From NCBI GenBank assembly GCA_964589785.1, contig CAZPUQ010000003.1, forward strand, positions 1 to 64,000: 64,000 nt of DNA, in the 5' to 3' direction. The stretch's first letter is position 1, and every line of letters starts with the position of its first letter. Positions 44,507-53,485 of the stretch are shown piece after piece. Under the pieces are notes generated by a model. The model was given only the letters and a program-made list of their open reading frames with translations, searched no databases and was not told where the DNA came from. The stretch is from JAGVSR01 sp964589785 (lineage in GTDB: Bacteria; Pseudomonadota; Alphaproteobacteria; Rhizobiales; Hyphomicrobiaceae). The translations under genes were made by a program, and so were the position numbers.

Positions 44507-44827
44507 TTAAGGCTTGCAGGGATAGCCGGTGAAGACGCAGATCGTGCCGCCCTCGGCTGTGATGCATCGCTCCTCGCTGGTCTCGGCGTTGTTCCAGTTG
44601 GAGAACTCGGTCCCGAGCCCGGTCGTGGCCCGCACCTTGCGGCGCCAGTTCGCCCGCGCCTTGGTCTTGGCGAGCCACATGAACCGCGCCGGCTCGCCGC
44701 GTGCAGATACGGCGACATCGCTGCAGGTCTTGCCGGCGGCATCAGCGGCGCTCACGGCTATGGCGAGCGCACAACCGACGGCGAGCAGAGGTGCCAAGCG
44801 GCAGAGAGGGGAGTGACACGACGGCAT
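44507..44827 (-). CDS. Small secreted cysteine-containing protein, unknown
   Basis: A 106-residue protein starting at ATG 44827. A signal peptide (LAPLLAVGCALAIAVSAADA) is followed by a mature domain of about 75 residues with four cysteines (near C35, C88, C97, C104), enough for two disulfides, and aromatic residues in TEFSNWNNAETSEERC and CVFTGYPC. I recognise no named family. The open frame extends further upstream, but that sequence is noise. It is monocistronic. Confidence 0.6.
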   Translation of the reverse strand: MPSCHSPLCRLAPLLAVGCALAIAVSAADAAGKTCSDVAVSARGEPARFMWLAKTKARANWRRKVRATTGLGTEFSNWNNAETSEERCITAEGGTICVFTGYPCKP

Positions 44828-44925
44828 GACCCGGTCCTTGTGGCGTTCGCGGGGGCCACAAGCTAGCGGAAGTCGCTGCGGCGAGGAACGGGTGACGCCG
44901 CCCGGTCCACGCTGGAGGCAGGGTG

Positions 44926-45819
44926 CTAGAACTGCGTAATCCAATTGACCGTCGCGTAAGGCTCCGGATCGGCCTCGCCGCCGCTCATGAAGCTGCCGCC
45001 CGAGACGCCGCCCGACAGCGAGACTTCCCCGCCGTCCCATTCGTAGCGAATGAAGGCGCCGGCCCGCGTATAGTCGATGAGATCCGTCCCTTGATCGTGG
45101 AGGCTCGCCTGGCCGCGGCAGTCGGCACCCGACGTCCAGCCGAGATCGCAATCGCTCTGTGCGTTGAGATCGAGCCAGGCCTCGAGCCCGCCCGACAGGG
45201 AGGGCGTGAGCCGCGCGCCGAGCCGGGTCCGGACCGAGCGGGTGTCGTGCGCCGTGTTCCAGGACAGATCGAGCGAGGCGTAGCCCTTGTCACCGAGGTC
45301 GAGCCACAACTCGAGCACGCCCTTGAGGCCAAATTCGTCGCCGAAGACAATGTTTTCGGGATCGGACGGCGCGATGTCGTGCCCGATCATCGACACGCCC
45401 GCGAAGGCCTTGGCCGTCAGCGGGCCGAACCTCTCCAGATAGCCCACGAGCGCCTCGCCGTAGTAGGTGTGCGCCGCGAAGCTTTGGATGTCGGGGATCG
45501 GCGTGGTGCTGCGATCGCCGCTGTAACGGTATTGGCCGTAGCCTCCGGCGAGCCTCAGGCGCAGACCGGGCTGGTGAATGTGGCTGAACGGAGAGACGGT
45601 GACGCCCGCATAGAGGAGGGCGTTATCCTGCGATGCGTCGACGCCCGTCCAGGTCTCGCGCCACTTCCATTGCTCGCGCCACGACGGCCGCAATGAGGAT
45701 GGCGCGGGCTCCTCGGCCAAGGTCGGGGACGCTAGCGGAACGGCCGCGACGGCGAGCACCGCCAGGCCGACAAAGCCGACGGCCGATCGTGCCCCTGCGC
45801 AACGTCCCGCCACACGCAC
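44926..45819 (-). CDS. bcsS: BcsS-family cellulose-biosynthesis-associated outer-membrane-like protein
   Basis: A 297-residue exported protein that fits the BcsS family. After a signal peptide (GLAVLAVAAVPLASPTLAEE) come repeated beta-strand phrases with glycine and aromatic residues (NALLYAGVTVSPFSHIHQPGLR, GYGQYRYSG, YYGEALVGYLERFG, SLDLSWNTAHDTRSVRTRLG) and a C-terminal phenylalanine, together suggesting a small outer-membrane barrel. The family is named for its occurrence in alphaproteobacterial cellulose operons, but no other bcs gene is here. The start is GTG (45819 or 45813). Confidence 0.72.
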   Translation of the reverse strand: MRVAGRCAGARSAVGFVGLAVLAVAAVPLASPTLAEEPAPSSLRPSWREQWKWRETWTGVDASQDNALLYAGVTVSPFSHIHQPGLRLRLAGGYGQYRYSGDRSTTPIPDIQSFAAHTYYGEALVGYLERFGPLTAKAFAGVSMIGHDIAPSDPENIVFGDEFGLKGVLELWLDLGDKGYASLDLSWNTAHDTRSVRTRLGARLTPSLSGGLEAWLDLNAQSDCDLGWTSGADCRGQASLHDQGTDLIDYTRAGAFIRYEWDGGEVSLSGGVSGGSFMSGGEADPEPYATVNWITQF

Positions 45820-46133
45820 ACCGACGCAACAGAGATCGACTGGACCCAGATCATCAGGCGTCGGACCCGGCGTGCTGTCAACATGGGCTTAACCAAAATT
45901 TTCCCTAAACATCATAAGGTTGAATAATCTTCCTCGATACAATCAAGGATTGCAGTGGGCGGTGCGAGGTGGGTTTAAGCGCAGTTCACGCGGGTTTTGC
46001 TTGAGATTTTGGCAATCGTGCCGACATTAGACCTCAGATCGGTCATCGGAGCGTAGGCACACTGGCCGTGGCCGTATCCGGCACGTCTGGTGAGCTCGTA
46101 GCGTTTATCGTCGGAGGAGGACTGGATCGCGTC
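45820..46133. other. Divergent intergenic region
   Basis: About 310 bases between bcsS and the phasin-like gene. The 45890-45955 part is AT-rich (AAAATTTTCCCTAAA and nearby) and probably contains one or both promoters. GGAGGAGG at 46113-46121 is the likely ribosome binding site of the next gene, although it is rather far from the ATG. No gene is seen. Confidence 0.45.
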
Positions 46134-46631
46134 ATGGACAAGCCCGCCCCCCATCATCTGCATCTGCACGACTGGCTCGGCCCCTCACGGAACGCTTCGC
46201 GGCCTGACCCACTGAGCTTCGAGCCGCGGCAGGTTCTCGAAACCATGTCGGCGGGCTTCGGTCCCATGAAGGCGCTGACCGTGCAGCAGATGGAGCTGGT
46301 GAAACTCGCGAGCCGGCGGGCTCAGGCCTATCTCGGCGTTCCGCAACGCATCGCCCGCTGCCGCACGCAGCACGATCTCATCAGCGAGCAGGCGCGCTTC
46401 TGGCAAACTGCGATGACGCAGTACCAGGAATCGGCCATGCGCATTTTCGAGGTTTGGTCGGACCTGTACGGGTCGCTGCCCAACGTCGGCGCGGCGGGTG
46501 GCGGCTTTCCGTTCTCCGCCAAGCAAGGCAACGGCGGCGGGGACGAACTTATCCGCCTGCCGGTCGGCGGTACCGCCAAGCGGGCGGACGATCCCGCCGA
46601 GCCCGGGCGCACCGAGCCCGTCCGGTCCTGA
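46134..46631 (+). CDS. Phasin-like protein
   Basis: A 165-residue mostly helical protein. The middle part (MKALTVQQMELVKLASRRAQAYL, then FWQTAMTQYQESAMRIFEVWSDLY) has the amphipathic helices and spacing of phasins, which coat polyhydroxyalkanoate granules. The tail is Gly/Pro-rich. The family assignment is by general resemblance, so it could be another small helical cytoplasmic protein. No PHA gene is near it. It is convergent with ialB, 17 bases apart. Confidence 0.5.
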   Translation: MDKPAPHHLHLHDWLGPSRNASRPDPLSFEPRQVLETMSAGFGPMKALTVQQMELVKLASRRAQAYLGVPQRIARCRTQHDLISEQARFWQTAMTQYQESAMRIFEVWSDLYGSLPNVGAAGGGFPFSAKQGNGGGDELIRLPVGGTAKRADDPAEPGRTEPVRS

Positions 46632-46648
46632 CCTCAGACCGGTGAACG

Positions 46649-47233
46649 TCAGGGCAGCGCCGCGAGGGCTTGCGCGAATCCATTGAGCGACAGCGGAATG
46701 CCGATGCCGGCCTCTTCCGTCTGGAAGATGATGAAGATCGCCGTCTTGCCCGTCGAGAGCTGATTGATCAGCTTGTCCTCCAGCGTGACCTGCGCATAGC
46801 ACGCAAACGTGTGGCAGCGCAGGAACGGCGCGTGCCCGACATCGACGTCGTCGATCTTCAGGCCGATGCCCGGCGGCAGCAGCACGCCGAGCGGTGCGAA
46901 CACGCGCAGCACGCGCATGCCTTGCGAGAACTTCTGGAAGTACACCGTCAGGCCGACGTTCGGGCGGTCCTCGGCCGTTACGCTCTGCACGAGCGCGCAG
47001 ACCTCATTCTTGGCGCCGGCCGGCGGCGGCTTGCAGACGACCTGCCAATCGCCGTGCTGGGCCTTGATCGTGCCGTCGGCGAGCTCCGGGGCCTTCGTGT
47101 CTTGCGCGGCGACAAGATGCGGAAGGCCCGAGGCCGCAAGCGCGCACAGCGCGAGGAGAGGAACGAGCGAGCGAGCCGGCCGGCGCGTGGCGGCGCACGA
47201 GCGATGGCGAGGCGGACGTGAAGAAGGTTGCAT
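46649..47233 (-). CDS. Invasion-associated locus B (IalB) family protein
   Basis: A 194-residue secreted protein of the IalB family. ATG 47233 gives a basic N-terminus, a hydrophobic core (LVPLLALCALAASGLPHLVAA) and a cleavage site near AQD. The domain has the family's paired cysteines (HGDWQVVCKPP / KNEVCALVQ and PFLRCHTFACYAQ). In Bartonella the founding member affects entry into red cells; in free-living Hyphomicrobiales the family is a general periplasmic protein of unknown role. Confidence 0.87.
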   Translation of the reverse strand: MQPSSRPPRHRSCAATRRPARSLVPLLALCALAASGLPHLVAAQDTKAPELADGTIKAQHGDWQVVCKPPPAGAKNEVCALVQSVTAEDRPNVGLTVYFQKFSQGMRVLRVFAPLGVLLPPGIGLKIDDVDVGHAPFLRCHTFACYAQVTLEDKLINQLSTGKTAIFIIFQTEEAGIGIPLSLNGFAQALAALP

Positions 47234-47769
47234 GGGGCGACAATGTTCGACTTCGATGGGCCGGCAGGACGCGACATCAGCGCACAGGTCTTGCCGCTCC
47301 GTGGCTGCGCAGATCGATGATGCGCCGACGAGCCGGATGGCAAGGCGAGGTCCATCCCTCAGGAAAGAGGCCGAAAGTGGACGTTTTGCGCGGGTCCCGC
47401 CGGCCATGCATCAGGAAAGTTGGAGCGGGAAAGAAAAAGCATCCGCATGATGACTTCGTGCGGGATTTTGTCGCAAAAAACTTGACTTAGGTTCTCAATC
47501 CCGGTTGTTTTTGTCGCGACGAAGGGGAAGATCGTCACACTTGGCAACGAGGCGCTCGACAAAAGGTGCGGGTCCGAAAACGTCAGAAATGACTCGCCGG
47601 AGCGCGGGGGACACCACAGCGGAGCGGGCGTGGCTAGCGCAGCTCCGGTGGCCCAAGGTCTCTCTCACTCATGCCGCAGCCGGAGACGCAGGCTCCGGGG
47701 CTGGAAGATCTCCCTCATACGAATCGTGACGCCCGGGCGAAACCGGGCCGCTATGGGGAGCGACGCGCA
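47234..47769. promoter_or_regulatory. Upstream region of the cytochrome oxidase operon
   Basis: About 535 bases between the divergent ialB and ctaC genes. TTGACT at 47482-47487 is a good -35, but the hexamer 17 bases further (TTGTTT, 47505-47510) is a poor -10. If used, it gives a leader of about 250 bases. GGGGAG lies just before the ctaC start. No gene is seen. Confidence 0.4.
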
Positions 47770-48699
47770 ATGACGACACGTTCATGGAGACTGGCAACCA
47801 TCGCGGCCATGGTCGCTGCCTTGGGGGTCCTGCTCGGGCACGGCATCGTGCCGGCGATGGCCGCGGACGGCATCGGGCAGCCGGCCCCCGGCCAGATCGG
47901 CATGCAAGGGGCCGTGACCGAAGTCGCCCACGGGATCCATGCCTTCTACGACTTCGTAAACGTGATCATCGTAGCCATCACGCTCTTCGTGCTGGCCCTT
48001 CTCATCTACGTGATGGTGCGGTTCCGCGAATCCGCCAATCCGACGCCTTCGAAGACGACGCACAACACGCTGCTCGAGGTCGCCTGGACCGTCCTGCCGA
48101 TCCTGATCCTCGTCGCCATCGCGATCCCCTCCTTCAAGCTTCTCATGCTGCAGTACACGTATCCGAAGGCGGATGTGACCATCAAAGCCATCGGCAACGC
48201 CTGGTTCTGGGAGCACGAATATCCGGGCGCGACGGCTGAGGAGAAGTCCTTCACCGTGACGTCGAACGTGCTGAGCGACGAGGAGGTGGCCGAGAAGGTC
48301 AAGGCCGGCATTCCGGCGCCGCGGTTGCTCGCCGTCGACAACGAGATCGTCGTGCCGGTCAACAAGGTCGTGCATATGCTCGTGACCTCGAACGACGTGA
48401 TCCACAATTGGACCATCCCCTCGTTCGGCTCCAAGATCGACGCCGTTCCCGGCCGTATCACCTCGACGTGGTTCCGCGCCGAGCGCGAGGGCATCTACTA
48501 CGGCCAGTGCTCGGAGCTGTGCGGCCTCAATCACGCCTACATGCCGATCGCCGTGCGCGTCGTGAAGCCGGAGACCTATGCGGAGTGGGCCGGCGCGCTC
48601 CGGGCCGGCGACCGCAAGAAGGCCAAGGAAATCGTCGATCGCATCGCGCTTGAGCAGGCCGGCGTCAAGTCCGTGGCAGACGCGTCGGCCAAGCGTTGA
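47770..48699 (+). CDS. ctaC: Cytochrome c oxidase subunit II
   Basis: A 309-residue aa3-type oxidase subunit II that receives electrons from cytochrome c at its CuA centre. A signal peptide (to about residue 31) is followed by two membrane helices and a periplasmic cupredoxin domain. The CuA ligands are present: H in NDVIHNW, then C247, C251, H255 and M258 in GQCSELCGLNHAYM. ATG 47770 has GGGGAG upstream; earlier in-frame starts add non-family sequence. It is the first gene of the cox operon. Confidence 0.96.
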   Translation: MTTRSWRLATIAAMVAALGVLLGHGIVPAMAADGIGQPAPGQIGMQGAVTEVAHGIHAFYDFVNVIIVAITLFVLALLIYVMVRFRESANPTPSKTTHNTLLEVAWTVLPILILVAIAIPSFKLLMLQYTYPKADVTIKAIGNAWFWEHEYPGATAEEKSFTVTSNVLSDEEVAEKVKAGIPAPRLLAVDNEIVVPVNKVVHMLVTSNDVIHNWTIPSFGSKIDAVPGRITSTWFRAEREGIYYGQCSELCGLNHAYMPIAVRVVKPETYAEWAGALRAGDRKKAKEIVDRIALEQAGVKSVADASAKR

Positions 48700-48808
48700 A
48701 GTGATCTCGTCCCGGTCCGCGGGCGGCGCTCCGTCCGCACCGGGGAGCAAAGAACAAGCGCAAAAAGAAGCTCAACAGGAATAACCCGAGACAAGAAGGT
48801 CTAAGACC

Positions 48809-50428
48809 ATGGGTAGCACTGCGGCACACGCCGAACACCACGATCACGCCCCGACCGGCATCCGCCGTTGGCTGTTCTCGACGAACCACAAGGATATCGG
48901 GACCCTCTATTTCATCTTCGCGATGATCGCCGGCATCATCGGTGGCGCGCTTTCGGTGGGAATCCGGATGGAGCTGCAGGAGCCTGGCCTGCAGTACTTC
49001 TCCAACCCGCATCTCTACAACGTGTTCGTGACCGGCCACGGCCTCATCATGGTGTTCTTCATGGTGATGCCCGCCACCATGGGCGGCTTCGGCAACTGGT
49101 TCGTGCCGCTGATGATCGGCGCGCCGGACATGGCCTTCCCGCGCATGAACAACATCTCGTTCTGGCTGCTCCCGGCGGCTCTGACCCTGCTTCTGATCTC
49201 GCTGTTCGTGGAGGGTCCCACCGGAATGCACGGCTCCGGCACCGGCTGGACGGTCTATGCGCCGCTGTCGACCTCCGGCCATCCCGGCCCGTCGGTCGAC
49301 TTCGTGATCCTCTCGCTCCACATCGCCGGCGCCTCGTCGATCCTCGGCGCGATCAACTTCATCACCACCATCTTCAACATGCGCGCGCCGGGCATGACGC
49401 TGCACAAGATGCCGCTGTTCGTCTGGGCCGTGCTCATCACGGCGTTCCTCCTGCTGCTGTCGCTGCCGGTGCTCGCGGGCGCCATCACGATGCTGCTGAC
49501 GGACCGCAACTTCGGCACGACATTCTTCAACCCGGCCGGCGGCGGCGATCCGCTGCTCTACCAGCACCTGTTCTGGTTCTTCGGCCATCCCGAGGTCTAC
49601 ATCCTCATCCTCCCCGGCTTCGGCATCGTCAGCCACATCGTGGCGACATTCTCGCGCAAGCCGGTGTTCGGCTACCTCGGCATGGCCTACGCCATGGTCG
49701 CCATCGGTCTCGTCGGCTTCATCGTGTGGGCCCACCACATGTTCACCGCCGGCATGAAGGTGAACACGCAGGCCTATTTCGTGTTCGCGACGATGGTCAT
49801 CGCGGTGCCGACGGGCGTGAAGATCTTCTCATGGATCGCCACGATGTGGGGCGGCTCGCTCCAGTTCCGGCTGCCGATGATGTGGGCGCTGGGCTTCATC
49901 TTCCTGTTCACGGTCGGCGGCGTCACGGGCGTCATGCTGGCCAACGCCGGCGTCGACCGGGCGCTGCATGACACCTACTATGTGGTGGCGCACTTCCACT
50001 ACGTGCTGTCGCTCGGCGCGGTCTTCTCGATCTTCGCAGGCTGGTACTACTGGTTCCCGAAGATGTCCGGCTACATGTATTCGGAGTTCTGGGGCCGGCT
50101 GCACTTCTGGACCACCTTCATCGGCGCCAACGTGCTCTTCTTCCCGCAGCACTTCCTGGGCGCCGCCGGCATGCCGCGCCGCTACGTCGACTATCCGGAC
50201 GCCTTTGCGTTCTGGAACGAGATCTCCTCGGTCGGCTCCTACATCACCACGGTCGGCACGGTCTTCTTCTTCATCGGCCTCGCCGTGGCCTTCGCCCGCA
50301 AGGAGAAGGCTGCCGGCAACCCCTGGGGCGAGGGCGCGACCACGCTCGAATGGACGCTGCCGTCGCCGCCTGCCTACCACGCCTACGAGACGCTGCCGCG
50401 CATCGCGGCGACCTCGCAGCGCCATTGA
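48809..50428 (+). CDS. ctaD: Cytochrome c oxidase subunit I
   Basis: A 539-residue catalytic subunit with 12 membrane helices, heme a and the heme a3-CuB site. Key blocks are present: VFVTGHGLIMVFFMVMP (heme a ligand), FWFFGHPEVYILILPGFG (the His-Tyr cross-linked CuB ligand pair), WAHHMFTAGM (two CuB histidines) and DTYYVVAHFHYVLSLG (hemes a3 and a). AAGAAGG precedes ATG 48809. The 109-base gap after ctaC holds no gene. A strong hairpin follows the stop. Confidence 0.98.
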   Translation: MGSTAAHAEHHDHAPTGIRRWLFSTNHKDIGTLYFIFAMIAGIIGGALSVGIRMELQEPGLQYFSNPHLYNVFVTGHGLIMVFFMVMPATMGGFGNWFVPLMIGAPDMAFPRMNNISFWLLPAALTLLLISLFVEGPTGMHGSGTGWTVYAPLSTSGHPGPSVDFVILSLHIAGASSILGAINFITTIFNMRAPGMTLHKMPLFVWAVLITAFLLLLSLPVLAGAITMLLTDRNFGTTFFNPAGGGDPLLYQHLFWFFGHPEVYILILPGFGIVSHIVATFSRKPVFGYLGMAYAMVAIGLVGFIVWAHHMFTAGMKVNTQAYFVFATMVIAVPTGVKIFSWIATMWGGSLQFRLPMMWALGFIFLFTVGGVTGVMLANAGVDRALHDTYYVVAHFHYVLSLGAVFSIFAGWYYWFPKMSGYMYSEFWGRLHFWTTFIGANVLFFPQHFLGAAGMPRRYVDYPDAFAFWNEISSVGSYITTVGTVFFFIGLAVAFARKEKAAGNPWGEGATTLEWTLPSPPAYHAYETLPRIAATSQRH

Positions 50429-50435
50429 CGCCTAA

Positions 50436-50465
50436 GAGCCTGGCCGGCCGCAGCCGGCCAGGCTC
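50436..50465 (+). terminator. Strong hairpin between ctaD and ctaB
   Basis: Perfect 13-base stem GAGCCTGGCCGGC (50436-50448) and GCCGGCCAGGCTC (50453-50465), loop CGCA, with only CTCTTCC behind it. There is no T run, so it is more likely a partial terminator or 3' stabiliser that lets subunits I and II outnumber the downstream assembly factors. Confidence 0.65.
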
Positions 50466-50608
50466 CTCTTCCCGCTCCGCCAGAAAGCCCTCACAGAACT
50501 CGGCACTGCCGGAGACACGAGCAAGAACAGAGGAAACGCCCGGCGACGGGCTCGCAGGCCGCGACGTTCCGATGAGGAGGCTCGTGGTGTGCGCAAGGAG
50601 AGAAGACG

Positions 50609-51541
50609 ATGGCAACGGCCGGAGCTGACGCTGGCAATGCGGCAACGCTCAACCTTCTGGAGCCGAGCGTCGGCGATTTCGTGACGCTGATGAAGCCCCG
50701 CGTGATGACGCTCGTGATCCTCACCGCCGTGGCCGGACTGCTGATCGCGCCAGGTCCGATCCATCCTGTGATCGGCCTCATCGCCATCATCGCGATCTCG
50801 GTCGGCGCCGGCGCTTCCGGCGCTCTCAACATGTGGTACGACGCCGACATCGACGAGAACATGGCGCGTACGGCGGCCCGGCCCATTCCGCGCGGCCGCG
50901 TCACGCCCGAAGAGGCGCTGCAGTTCGGCGGCGTGCTCTCCGTCATTTCCGTGATGACGCTCGGCGTGCTCGTCAATTGGACTGCCGGCGCGCTGCTCGC
51001 GCTCACCATCTTCTACTATCTCGTCATCTACACCATGTGGCTGAAGCGCCGGACGCCGCAGAACATCGTCATCGGCGGCGCGGCGGGCGCGTTCCCTCCG
51101 ATGATCGGCTGGGCGGCGGTCACGGGATCGGTCGGCCTGGAGAGCATCGTGCTCTTCCTCATCATCTTCATGTGGACGCCGCCTCACTTCTGGGCGCTCG
51201 CCCTGCTGCGGCTCAGGGACTACGAGCGCGTCGGCGTGCCGATGCTTCCGGTCGTGGCGGGCCCCGCCGAAACGCGCCGGCAGATCCTGCTCTATTCCCT
51301 CGTGCTCGTGCCGCTGGCGGTCGTGCCGGCCTGCATCGGGCTCGGCGGCGTTGCCTATGGCGTGGCGTCGGTCGTGCTCGGCGCCATTTTCCTGCGCCTC
51401 GCCGTCAATGTCTGGGGCATCACCGAAGGTCGCGAGGCCGACCAGGCCTGCAAGCGCCTCTTCTGGTTCTCGATCCTGTACCTCTACGTGCTGTTCGCGA
51501 TCCTCGTTGTCGAAGGCACCCTGTCTCGTCTGATGGCGTGA
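50609..51541 (+). CDS. ctaB: Heme O synthase (protoheme IX farnesyltransferase)
   Basis: A 310-residue polytopic enzyme that adds a farnesyl group to heme b, making heme o, the precursor of heme a. The first prenyl-diphosphate motif is in NMWYDADIDENMARTAARPIPRG and the second region is KRRTPQNIVIGGAAGAFPPMIGW. Seven to nine membrane helices are present. It lies 180 bases after ctaD, behind the hairpin, and 11 bases before the small CoxF-type gene. Confidence 0.95.
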   Translation: MATAGADAGNAATLNLLEPSVGDFVTLMKPRVMTLVILTAVAGLLIAPGPIHPVIGLIAIIAISVGAGASGALNMWYDADIDENMARTAARPIPRGRVTPEEALQFGGVLSVISVMTLGVLVNWTAGALLALTIFYYLVIYTMWLKRRTPQNIVIGGAAGAFPPMIGWAAVTGSVGLESIVLFLIIFMWTPPHFWALALLRLRDYERVGVPMLPVVAGPAETRRQILLYSLVLVPLAVVPACIGLGGVAYGVASVVLGAIFLRLAVNVWGITEGREADQACKRLFWFSILYLYVLFAILVVEGTLSRLMA

Positions 51542-51552
51542 AAGGCACTCGA

Positions 51553-51723
51553 ATGACCGGAACAACCAAATCACCCCCCAACGCCGAACGGCCGGCGGCC
51601 GATGAGAAGCGTCAGCGCATGCGCTCCATCGCCATCGCGCTGGGGCTCGGCTTCCTGGTCGCCATGTTCTACGCCGCCACGATCGTCCATCTCGGCGGCA
51701 ACGTCTTCAATCGTCCGATCTGA
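51553..51723 (+). CDS. coxF: Small CoxF-like membrane protein
   Basis: A 56-residue protein with one membrane helix (SIAIALGLGFLVAMFYAATIVHL) after a polar, charged N-terminus and a short tail ending NVFNRPI. Short proteins of this pattern sit between ctaB and ctaG in many Hyphomicrobiales and have been called CoxF. The gene is too small for most gene finders but its position and composition make it credible. Its role in oxidase assembly is inferred only from location. Confidence 0.78.
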   Translation: MTGTTKSPPNAERPAADEKRQRMRSIAIALGLGFLVAMFYAATIVHLGGNVFNRPI

Positions 51724-51743
51724 GCGAGAGGTTCAAGGCTCCC

Positions 51744-52349
51744 TTGTCCGCCGATCCGAAAGAGCCGGTCCGGGGCCAGCGCAGCGATGCGAAGGTGGCG
51801 CTTTTCTGCGTCGCAGGCGCGCTCGTCATGGCGGGGATGTCCTATGCGGCAGTGCCGCTCTACCAGATGTTCTGCCAGGCAACGGGGCTCAACGGAACCA
51901 CGCAGCGAGCGGCAAAGCCGTCCGACGTCGTGCTCGACCGCGTGGTGACGGTGCGCTTCGACGCCAATGTCTCGCCGAAACTCGGTTGGAGGTTCGAGCC
52001 GGTGCAACGGACGGTGGACGCCCACATCGGCGAGAACATGCTCGTCTTCTACCGCGCGACCAACACGACGGACCGGGTCATGAAGGGCACGGCGACGTTC
52101 AACGTGGCCCCCGACGCGGCGGGGCTCTACTTCAGCAAGATCGAGTGCTTCTGCTTCAAGGAGCAGACGCTCAATCCCGGCGAGACGATCGAGATGCCGG
52201 TGTCCTTCTTCGTCGATCCTGCGATCGTCAAGGATTCGGAGTCGTCGCGGCTCAAGGAGATCACGCTGTCCTATACGTTCTATCCCGTCGAGGGCGGTGC
52301 GCCCGCGGGACAGGCGTCCGTGGACTTGGCCAAGGACAACAGGAGCTAG
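51744..52349 (+). CDS. ctaG: Cytochrome c oxidase assembly protein CtaG/Cox11
   Basis: A 201-residue copper-delivery protein for the CuB site. A membrane anchor (VALFCVAGALVMAGMSYAAVPLY) is followed by a periplasmic immunoglobulin-like domain with the copper-binding CFCF motif in KIECFCFKEQTLNPGE and an earlier cysteine in YQMFCQATG. The start appears to be TTG 51744, with AAGG six bases before it; no in-frame ATG precedes it. It follows coxF by 20 bases. Confidence 0.93.
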   Translation: MSADPKEPVRGQRSDAKVALFCVAGALVMAGMSYAAVPLYQMFCQATGLNGTTQRAAKPSDVVLDRVVTVRFDANVSPKLGWRFEPVQRTVDAHIGENMLVFYRATNTTDRVMKGTATFNVAPDAAGLYFSKIECFCFKEQTLNPGETIEMPVSFFVDPAIVKDSESSRLKEITLSYTFYPVEGGAPAGQASVDLAKDNRS

Positions 52350-52416
52350 TTTCGCGGTGCGGGCTTCAGGCGCGCGCCGGAGGCGGACAACAATAACGGG
52401 GAAGACGGAGACGACG

Positions 52417-53379
52417 ATGGCCACAGCGCATGCCAAGCAACACGACTATCACCTGCTCGATCCGAGCCCGTGGCCGATCCTGGCGGCGGTGAGCGCCTTC
52501 GTCACGGCCATCGGCGCTGTCGTATGGCTTCGCTCGACGGGCGGCGGCACCGGGATTTTCGGCATCCAGGGGCCGGGCGTCTTCGCGGTCGGCATGCTGG
52601 GCCTCATCGCCATCGCCTTCATGTGGTGGCGCGACGTCGTGATCGAGGCCCAGACGGGGCAGCATACGCCGGTGGTGCAGATCCACCAGCGCTACGGCAT
52701 GCTGCTGTTCATCGCCTCGGAGGTCATGTTCTTCGTGGCCTGGTTCTGGGCCTATTTCGACCACGCGCTCTTCCCCAACGGGACCTATTCGCTAGAGAAC
52801 GTCGATCAAGTCGTCGGGATGGTGAAACGCAACGAGCTGTTCGGCGGCCAGTGGCCGCCCGTCCCGGTCGAGGCGACGGAGGCGGTCGTGCCGGCAACGG
52901 GCGCCCCGGCTGAAGGCTTCTTCAAGGCTACCTTCGATCCCTGGGGCCTTCCGCTCGTCAACACGCTGATCCTGCTGCTGTCGGGCTGCACCGTCACGTG
53001 GGCGCATCACGCGCTCCTGCAGAACAAGCGCGGCCAGCTCATCGCCGGCCTCGTTGCGACGGTCGTGCTCGGCGCCCTCTTCACGGTGCTGCAGTACATC
53101 GAATACGGCCACGCGGCCTTCTCGTTCGCCGGCCATTCCTACGGCTCGACGTTCTTCATGGCGACGGGCTTCCACGGCGCGCACGTCATCATCGGCACGA
53201 TCTTCCTGCTCGTGTGCCTGTTGCGTGCGATGAAGGGCCACTTCACGCCCAAGCAGCACTTCGGCTTCGAGGCGGCCGCCTGGTACTGGCACTTCGTCGA
53301 CGTCGTCTGGCTGTTCCTGTTCGCCTGCATCTACGTCTGGGGCGCGGGCGAGCTCGCGGGCGCGGCGGCCGGCCACTGA
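52417..53379 (+). CDS. ctaE: Cytochrome c oxidase subunit III
   Basis: A 320-residue subunit III with seven membrane helices. The family blocks are MLLFIASEVMFFVAWFWAYF, TLILLLSGCTVTWAHHAL, FFMATGFHGAHVIIGTIFL and AAWYWHFVDVVWLFLFACIYVWG. It binds structural lipids and stabilises proton uptake by subunit I. ATG 52417 is set by the conserved start (KQHDYHLLDPSPWPI). It is followed by a hairpin. Confidence 0.96.
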   Translation: MATAHAKQHDYHLLDPSPWPILAAVSAFVTAIGAVVWLRSTGGGTGIFGIQGPGVFAVGMLGLIAIAFMWWRDVVIEAQTGQHTPVVQIHQRYGMLLFIASEVMFFVAWFWAYFDHALFPNGTYSLENVDQVVGMVKRNELFGGQWPPVPVEATEAVVPATGAPAEGFFKATFDPWGLPLVNTLILLLSGCTVTWAHHALLQNKRGQLIAGLVATVVLGALFTVLQYIEYGHAAFSFAGHSYGSTFFMATGFHGAHVIIGTIFLLVCLLRAMKGHFTPKQHFGFEAAAWYWHFVDVVWLFLFACIYVWGAGELAGAAAGH

Positions 53380-53427
53380 CGCGGCGGCCGTTCCGGCTTG
53401 GACCGTGCACACGGCCTTTAGAAAATG

Positions 53428-53451
53428 GGGGCGGCCTGCCAAGGCCGCCCC
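53428..53451 (+). terminator. Hairpin after ctaE
   Basis: Perfect ten-base stem GGGGCGGCCT (53428-53437) and AGGCCGCCCC (53442-53451), loop GCCA, no T run. It stands in the 106-base gap before the DUF983 gene and, like the hairpin after ctaD, may partly reduce transcription of the distal genes. Confidence 0.55.
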
Positions 53452-53485
53452 TGCTGCTTGAAACGCCACTCGAACGGAGGGCTCC

